10,485 bases of DNA from Sphingomonadales bacterium (GTDB taxonomy: Bacteria; Bacteroidota; Bacteroidia; UBA7662): contig VHBD01000036.1 of assembly GCA_016872125.1 (NCBI GenBank), forward strand, positions 1 through 10,485, given 5' to 3'. The notes under the pieces were generated by a model, which worked only from the letters and a program-made list of their open reading frames with translations, made no database searches and was not told the DNA's origin. Of this stretch, positions 6,168 through 10,485 are shown piece by piece. Both the position numbers and the translations under genes were made by a program. Position 1 is the stretch's first letter, and each line of letters begins with the position of its first letter.

Positions 6168-8537
6168 ATGAGCCAACCCCTGCCTTTGTTTTCGCAGCCC
6201 ACTTGCTTTGTTCCTTGGTTCTTCATCTGCAAATCGTGGAGGGCTGTGGCCTTGGTTTGGGCTATCCTGATCCTTCCCTTTGGCGAAGCGATTGCCCAAA
6301 CCGCGCCCATACAATTCCGTCCGGTTTCAGTCGAACCGGCTGTGGAGGTGGGGGGGCGAGCCCTGGTTCATCCTTGGGCAGGCGGCATGGCTTGCCCTCA
6401 ATGGCATTCCATGGATTTGAACGGTGACGGGGTTCAGGAGCGCATCGTATTCGATCGGGTTGATCAGAGTTTAATGGTCTATGAACGCGTCGGTATTCCC
6501 CCTTGGTCCTGGATACCTGCACCACGTTATATTCCGCTTTTTCCTCGCTTCAATTCGTGGGTGGAGTTCGGGGATTTTGACGGGGATGGGGATGAAGATC
6601 TTTTTTGTTCCACCAACGGGGGCGTCGCCTTGTACCGCAACAACGGAGCGGGTCAAGTTCCGCGCTTCACACTGCGATCTCCTTCCATTACGGCTTTGTG
6701 GGATTTCGGTTTTCGAACAGCCATCTATGTGCTGAGTATAGACCGGCCGGGCATTGCCGACCTGGATGGGGACGGGGATTTGGATATTCTTGCTTTCGAT
6801 AATTTTGAGATCGGTAAAATAAATTATTTCCGAAATTTCTCCAGGGAACGTTATGGGCATTCCGATTCTCTGGATTATGTCCAAGTTTCCCGCTGCTGGG
6901 GACGCCTTGTCGAAAATCAACTCAGCTCCCAAGTCATCCTTGGTCTGGACAGCAATTGCCAGACCCCTTTGCCGTTGCCATCGGTGCTCCGACCATCCCA
7001 TGCAGGCTCCTCGATTAGCTTGCTTAACCCCAACCGCGACAGCTTGCCCGATTTGCTCCTTGGTGATGTAGAGGGGCATTTTCTGACCTACCTCCATAAC
7101 GGGGGCAACCGTTCTTTGGCCCGTATGACCTGGCAGACCACGGCCCCAACCTTCCTCGACAGCCCCTTGGCGATGACCAAATTCCCTGTAGCCTATGCGC
7201 TGCCTTCCAACGGAACAGGAACGGTTGGATGGGGGTCTTCTACCGTGCAGGATCTGGTGATTTGCCCCAACGAGTTTTATGGGTCCAACTTGAATCGCCA
7301 CGTTTGGCATTATCGAAATCTCCGCGGCTCCCCAGGGGTTTTGCGTGACTCCTTTGCCCTGACCACCAAATCCTTTGTCTTGGAGGACATGGTGCATCAT
7401 TATCTCAAAGCATCGCCCGTAGTCGCGGATTGGAACGGAGATAGCCTGCCCGATCTCTTGGTGGCTTACGAAAACTCTGCCCTCAAACCTTGTCTTGCCC
7501 TTTACCGTAACAAAGGGACCTCCGCAACGCCCATCTTCGAGTTGGTCGATTCTTTGTTCTTGCGCTTGGATACGGTACCGATTCGAAATCCGCGATTAGC
7601 TGCGGGTGACCTTGACGGTGATGGGCGAATGGATTTGTTGATTGGGCACAGCGACTCCACCATGATGCATTATCGGAACATTACCGCAACCGCTTCAGGA
7701 CCCATTCAATTTCAACGAATTAGTTACGATTATCAAGGATTGCGAAGCGGTATCGAACTGGCCCCTGAACTTGGGGACCTGGACGGTGACGGGAAGCAGG
7801 AGCTTCTGGTTGGGATGCGCAATGGACAGATTGCCTGCTTCCAAAACCAAGGCACCTTGACAAATCCTGTTTGGGTTAAATTCACCGATAGCCTTGGAAG
7901 AATCAATGTTGCGGAATCGATTTCGGGATGGGCTGCACCACGCATTGGGGACTTAAACCGAGACGGTCTTGCGGATCTGATTGTTGGCTCCGAGTCAGGC
8001 AAGGTTTTTTGTTATCCTTCCCTTTGGTCTAGGCTACCGAATCCCCGGTCGAGTAACAATGTTTTTGTTTATGATTTTGCGGGTGGTGTTGCCGATTCGA
8101 TGCCACATGGGAATTGGGTGAGTCCTGCACTCGGCGACTTTAACAGGGACTCCTTCCCGGACCTGCTCCTGGGCTTCTACAAAGGTGGCAGCACCCATTG
8201 GCGGAATACCTCCTCCTTGGTTTCCATTGCAGAGGCCACTGCCCCCAAGCTTAATCCCCATAGCCTTTTTGTTTTTCCTAATCCTGTAAGTCCCGGCTCT
8301 CTCCTCAAGGTTGTGATGCCTGGTTTTGGAACTGACCTTATGGAACTAAGATGCTATAACGGCGAGGGCAAATTGGTGGGCTTTTGGGATATGGCCGCTG
8401 AACTTTTGGTGCAGGACGATTATTCCCAAGGGCATCCAATTAAAATTCCCGAGGAATTAACCCCGGGAATCTACCAATTGGTCGGCCGAAGTGCCGAAGG
8501 TAAAAGTACTTCGACGAGGGTTTGGGTAAAGCCCTAA
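6168..8537 (+). CDS. Secreted FG-GAP/VCBS-like repeat protein with T9SS type A C-terminal sorting domain
   Basis: The 789-residue protein opens with a long, Cys-containing n-region and a hydrophobic core (about 26-38) ending near AIA-Q (41-44), a Sec signal peptide. Residues 83-665 carry nine loops of the DxDxDG type: 83, 136, 198, 287, 421, 481, 537, 595 and 657. Most are followed by D-L-hydrophobic-hydrophobic-G and a Y/H-x-R-N or C-x-x-N strand, the layout of calcium-binding beta-propeller blades. The end (703-789) has FPNPVSPGSLLKV, then LRCYNGEGKLVGF, LTPGIYQLVG and a last RVWVKP. This is a T9SS type A sorting domain, which directs export across the outer membrane and is normally cleaved by PorU. 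The mature protein is therefore probably extracellular or surface-attached. No enzyme domain is visible; the ligand and function are unknown. It is divergent from murF and convergent with gldJ. Confidence 0.92.
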   Translation: MSQPLPLFSQPTCFVPWFFICKSWRAVALVWAILILPFGEAIAQTAPIQFRPVSVEPAVEVGGRALVHPWAGGMACPQWHSMDLNGDGVQERIVFDRVDQSLMVYERVGIPPWSWIPAPRYIPLFPRFNSWVEFGDFDGDGDEDLFCSTNGGVALYRNNGAGQVPRFTLRSPSITALWDFGFRTAIYVLSIDRPGIADLDGDGDLDILAFDNFEIGKINYFRNFSRERYGHSDSLDYVQVSRCWGRLVENQLSSQVILGLDSNCQTPLPLPSVLRPSHAGSSISLLNPNRDSLPDLLLGDVEGHFLTYLHNGGNRSLARMTWQTTAPTFLDSPLAMTKFPVAYALPSNGTGTVGWGSSTVQDLVICPNEFYGSNLNRHVWHYRNLRGSPGVLRDSFALTTKSFVLEDMVHHYLKASPVVADWNGDSLPDLLVAYENSALKPCLALYRNKGTSATPIFELVDSLFLRLDTVPIRNPRLAAGDLDGDGRMDLLIGHSDSTMMHYRNITATASGPIQFQRISYDYQGLRSGIELAPELGDLDGDGKQELLVGMRNGQIACFQNQGTLTNPVWVKFTDSLGRINVAESISGWAAPRIGDLNRDGLADLIVGSESGKVFCYPSLWSRLPNPRSSNNVFVYDFAGGVADSMPHGNWVSPALGDFNRDSFPDLLLGFYKGGSTHWRNTSSLVSIAEATAPKLNPHSLFVFPNPVSPGSLLKVVMPGFGTDLMELRCYNGEGKLVGFWDMAAELLVQDDYSQGHPIKIPEELTPGIYQLVGRSAEGKSTSTRVWVKP
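6414..8162 (+). repeat. Protein-level FG-GAP-type repeats with calcium-loop motifs
   Basis: Successive loops read DLNGDGVQE, DFDGDGDED, DLDGDGDLD, NPNRDSLPD, DWNGDSLPD, DLDGDGRMD, DLDGDGKQE, DLNRDGLAD and DFNRDSFPD. Most are spaced 53-62 residues apart; the exceptions are 89 between the third and fourth and 134 between the fourth and fifth. The repeats are degenerate at DNA level, so this is an old protein repeat rather than a recent tandem duplication. Confidence 0.85.
8274..8537 (+). other. T9SS type A C-terminal sorting domain (within the FG-GAP protein)
   Basis: Codons 703-789 encode FPNPVSPG near the start of the domain, the motif that opens most type A sorting domains. A small beta-sandwich pattern follows: KVVMPG, ELRCYNGEGKLVG, PIKIPEELTPGIYQLVG and TSTRVWVKP. 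The type A class uses a conserved PNP start, a central hydrophobic-Y/F-D/N-G-x-G/V turn, an LxxGxYxL/V strand and a short basic tail, all recognisable here. Confidence 0.88.
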
Positions 8538-8540
8538 TGG

Positions 8541-9965
8541 TTAGCGTTGACCTCTGGGGCGGCCAAGGCCAATCATCGCACAACGAAAACCGATATCATC
8601 CTTGCCTTTGGACTCGTTGAAGAAGCGGCGTGCGCCCGGTGTGACCCAATAAGGCATATCGCGGTAACTGCCTCCTTTGTAAACTCGGTTACGGTTATTC
8701 ACCTGACCGTTTGGATTGGCTGAAATGGTGATGCTATCAAGGTAGGATACCAATAGATCATCGCTGTACCTGCGTTCATCGGCGATCATGATGACTCTTC
8801 CGGCACTGTCTTTGGCAAGGTTACCCTCTTCATCGTACTGAGGTCGGGTATATCCTCCGCCCAAGAAAGGAGAAATCGCGTCAGATTCAATATTGGAAGA
8901 GGGGCGGTAAAGGTCTGCAACCCATTCATTCACATTGCCAGCCATGTTATACAGTCCGAAATCGTTAGCGCGATAGTATTTACCCGGAGCTGTTGGTCCC
9001 CCACGGGTGATGTCATAGGAAACCACCTCCGAAGGAGAGGTAAAGCCGTATTTGAAGTTCCCATAATAATTTCCCTGCCTACGGCCAGGTCCTGAACGAA
9101 TACCCCTTTCGTTCCAAGGGTACACCCTTCTTTCTGCAATTAAACCACTTTCGGTTCTGCCAACCAATCCTTGGGCGGCATATTCCCACTCGGCTTCAGA
9201 AGGCAAACGGTACGAAGCAGTGAAGAACCCATCTTCAGTGACGGGATAAACCAAATCCCCGTTGATACTGGTTTTGGATTTGGCTTTGGTGAGTTCTGGG
9301 CGATAAAATCCAGCCAAATAACCTTTGGTGGTGAAGTGCTGCTCCCCAGATTGAGCGGAGTATTTGATATAGCCTGCATCAATCAGCCTTTGTTCATTGA
9401 CTCGATCGGTTCTCCATTCACAATATTGGTTGGCTTGAACCCAACTTACTCCAACAACAGGATAGTACTTGAAAGCAGGATGACGTAGATAATCGTTTAC
9501 GTGGGGTTCATTGAAGGATAAGCCGTTTCTCCAAACCGTGGTATCCGGTAGCGCACTACGATAGGTAGCTGGGTTAGACTGGGCAAATACTTTGGCCATC
9601 CAATTGAGGTACTCGCAGTAGCTGACATTGGGAACCTCAATCTCATCCATATAAAACGATGAAACAGAGGCGTATTTGGGGACATTGTCCGGGTCAAGAG
9701 CAACGGATTCTTGAGTAGCACCCATCACGAAGGATCCTCCAGGAACAAAGACCATGCCAGGTGGGGGCGTTCCGTTGTGATCAATGCTCTTGAAAGCTAA
9801 GCCTTTGGGATTGCCATAAAACCAGGTGGTTGTGGTAGATCGATCGCCATTACCACATCCGGATAAGCCCAGAATAAGAAAAAGTAGGCCAAAGCTTGCC
9901 TCTCTTCTGAATGCGTTAAATTTAAAAGAAGTCATAGCCTTGGAGGTTATTGAGGATGAAAGCAT
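8541..9965 (-). CDS. gldJ: Gliding motility/T9SS-associated lipoprotein GldJ (FGE-like fold)
   Basis: The 474-residue frame has a lipoprotein signal with LSGC at 34-37, so the mature protein is lipidated. The rest is a formylglycine-generating-enzyme-like (sulfatase-modifying factor) fold. MVFVPGGSFVMG is at 71-82, YPVVGVSWVQANQYCEWRTD at 168-187, YRLPSEAEWEYAA at 252-264, GLYNMAGNVNEWVADLYRP at 337-355, and VYKGGSYRDMPYW then IGFRCAM at the end. The segments around YRSALPDTTVWRN, YLRHPAF, RTDRVNE and the FRCAM ending resemble GldJ more than its paralogue GldK, which I recall ending in FR without CAM. The two cysteines of the FGE active site are absent, so the role should be structural. In Flavobacterium, GldJ is required for gliding and stabilises GldK. 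ATG at 9935 (residue 11) is an equally good start, giving a more typical signal peptide. It lies just after the porP/sprF gene. Confidence 0.87.
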   Translation of the reverse strand: MLSSSITSKAMTSFKFNAFRREASFGLLFLILGLSGCGNGDRSTTTTWFYGNPKGLAFKSIDHNGTPPPGMVFVPGGSFVMGATQESVALDPDNVPKYASVSSFYMDEIEVPNVSYCEYLNWMAKVFAQSNPATYRSALPDTTVWRNGLSFNEPHVNDYLRHPAFKYYPVVGVSWVQANQYCEWRTDRVNEQRLIDAGYIKYSAQSGEQHFTTKGYLAGFYRPELTKAKSKTSINGDLVYPVTEDGFFTASYRLPSEAEWEYAAQGLVGRTESGLIAERRVYPWNERGIRSGPGRRQGNYYGNFKYGFTSPSEVVSYDITRGGPTAPGKYYRANDFGLYNMAGNVNEWVADLYRPSSNIESDAISPFLGGGYTRPQYDEEGNLAKDSAGRVIMIADERRYSDDLLVSYLDSITISANPNGQVNNRNRVYKGGSYRDMPYWVTPGARRFFNESKGKDDIGFRCAMIGLGRPRGQR

Positions 9966-9981
9966 AATAAATCAAGTCTGT

Positions 9982-10485
9982 TTAGAATTTAGGGCAATTT
10001 ACTTTGGAATAGCGTCTTTTTTCGATAGGTTCAAACTTTTCGAAAATAAAACTTAAGGAAACTTCATGGGATCCACCGGGCCTTGCATCACTAAGCTTGG
10101 AGGTGGTAATGTCGTAACCGTAGCCAATACGCATTTGGCCCCGTTGAAAACCAGCCGTTGCGATAATTGCATCGTTGACTCTGTACCATAACCCCGCAGA
10201 GACCGGGCCTTTGCTCAAGTAGGTCCCTACATTAATTTGCTGAGAGGTTTTCTGTTTAATATAAATGATATTTGGGGAGAGGGTTAAAGGTTCAGCGTTT
10301 GAGTAGGCTTGGGTTAGTGGAATATTGGCCCCGGTATGCACGGAGATTCTCATCGGCCAAGGCGCATCAGCATCACCATAAAAGGCTTGGCTTGGCTCAG
10401 TAAGGTGGTGTGCTGCGGCTCCGAAATAGAATTTCTCGGAGAAAAGGACCATTCCGGTCGCGAAGTCATGGATTATGGCCGTTTT
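9982..10485 (-). CDS. PorP/SprF family T9SS outer-membrane protein (5' end outside window)
   Basis: The frame stays open from the right edge to a TAA at 9982-9984, giving 167 residues; the eleven codons before the first visible ATG (10450-10452) read KTAIIHDFATG and continue the family pattern, so that ATG is internal. VLFSEKFYFGAAAHHLTEPS, ISVHTGANIPL, TLSPNIIYIKQ and QQINVGTYLSKGPVSAGLWY match the C-terminal half of PorP/SprF proteins. GFQRGQMRIGYGYDITTSKL and HEVSLSFIFE follow, and the RRYSKVNCPKF tail matches the family's usual short end containing NCP. Members are outer-membrane beta-barrels associated with the T9SS; SprF is needed to export the adhesin SprB, and PorP interacts with the PorK/N ring. 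It is separated from gldJ by 16 bases (or 46 if the later start is used), so the two are probably co-transcribed. Which substrate it serves cannot be told from the sequence. Confidence 0.92.
   Translation of the reverse strand, partial: KTAIIHDFATGMVLFSEKFYFGAAAHHLTEPSQAFYGDADAPWPMRISVHTGANIPLTQAYSNAEPLTLSPNIIYIKQKTSQQINVGTYLSKGPVSAGLWYRVNDAIIATAGFQRGQMRIGYGYDITTSKLSDARPGGSHEVSLSFIFEKFEPIEKRRYSKVNCPKF

Noticed and set aside
6471..7400. A 309-codon open frame on - inside the FG-GAP gene
   Set aside because: It is wholly antisense to a gene with clear signal peptide, repeats and sorting domain. Its translation has no domain, signal or motif I recognise and reads like the reverse of Gly/Asp-rich coding sequence.
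6414..8162. DNA tandem repeat or CRISPR-like array
   Set aside because: The periodic GACGGTGATGGG-like stretches are codons for the calcium loops; spacing is irregular and the intervening DNA is coding, with no conserved direct repeat of array type.
8541..9965. Active formylglycine-generating enzyme (sulfatase activator)
   Set aside because: The fold motifs are present, but the active-site cysteine pair is missing and the protein is a lipoprotein next to a PorP/SprF gene, which points to GldJ.
8541..9965. GldK instead of GldJ
   Set aside because: GldK is the usual neighbour of PorP/SprF, but the YRSALPDTTVWRN, YLRHPAF and RTDRVNE segments and the FRCAM ending look like GldJ, and no gldL follows. 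A profile search would settle it.
1..10485. A novel defence, mobile or biosynthetic system
   Set aside because: Every long gene is assignable to housekeeping, protein-folding or T9SS families; I found no transposase, integrase, nuclease, toxin-antitoxin pair, tRNA or attachment-site-like repeat.

Overview
The window looks like ordinary chromosome from a Bacteroidota bacterium. The lineage evidence is a PorP/SprF-family outer-membrane protein, a gliding/secretion lipoprotein of the GldJ type, and a secreted repeat protein with a C-terminal type IX secretion system (T9SS) sorting domain. A TAnnTTTG promoter-like element and the lack of convincing Shine-Dalgarno sequences fit the same phylum. 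Base composition looks near 50% GC by eye, which is high for Flavobacteriales; I do not name an order or genus.

Layout, left to right: (1) the last 47 codons of an ALDH7-type aldehyde dehydrogenase on +, missed by ORF callers because its start lies outside the window; (2) on -, a two-gene operon of secreted parvulin-type peptidyl-prolyl isomerases, with the 712-residue protein first and the 483-residue SurA-like protein second, coupled by an ATGA overlap; (3) an 84-base divergent promoter region; (4) comF on +, whose stop codon overlaps that of murF on -; (5) a 144-base divergent gap; (6) a 789-residue FG-GAP/VCBS-like repeat protein on + with a T9SS type A sorting domain; (7) gldJ on -, ending three bases from the repeat gene's stop; (8) the 3' part of a porP/sprF-family gene on -, just upstream of gldJ and running off the window edge.

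Most of the window concerns the cell envelope. The periplasmic isomerases probably help fold outer-membrane and exported proteins, MurF finishes the cytoplasmic peptidoglycan precursor, GldJ and the PorP/SprF protein belong to the gliding/T9SS apparatus, and the FG-GAP protein is a likely T9SS substrate. ComF and the dehydrogenase are unrelated neighbours. Coding density is high, with no gene-free stretch above 144 bases. I see no RNA gene, insertion sequence, CRISPR array, prophage or defence system. The points most worth checking are the placement of a T9SS cargo gene between gldJ and murF, the two almost gapless tail-to-tail junctions, and a repeat protein with one loop that appears to have lost its calcium-binding residues.
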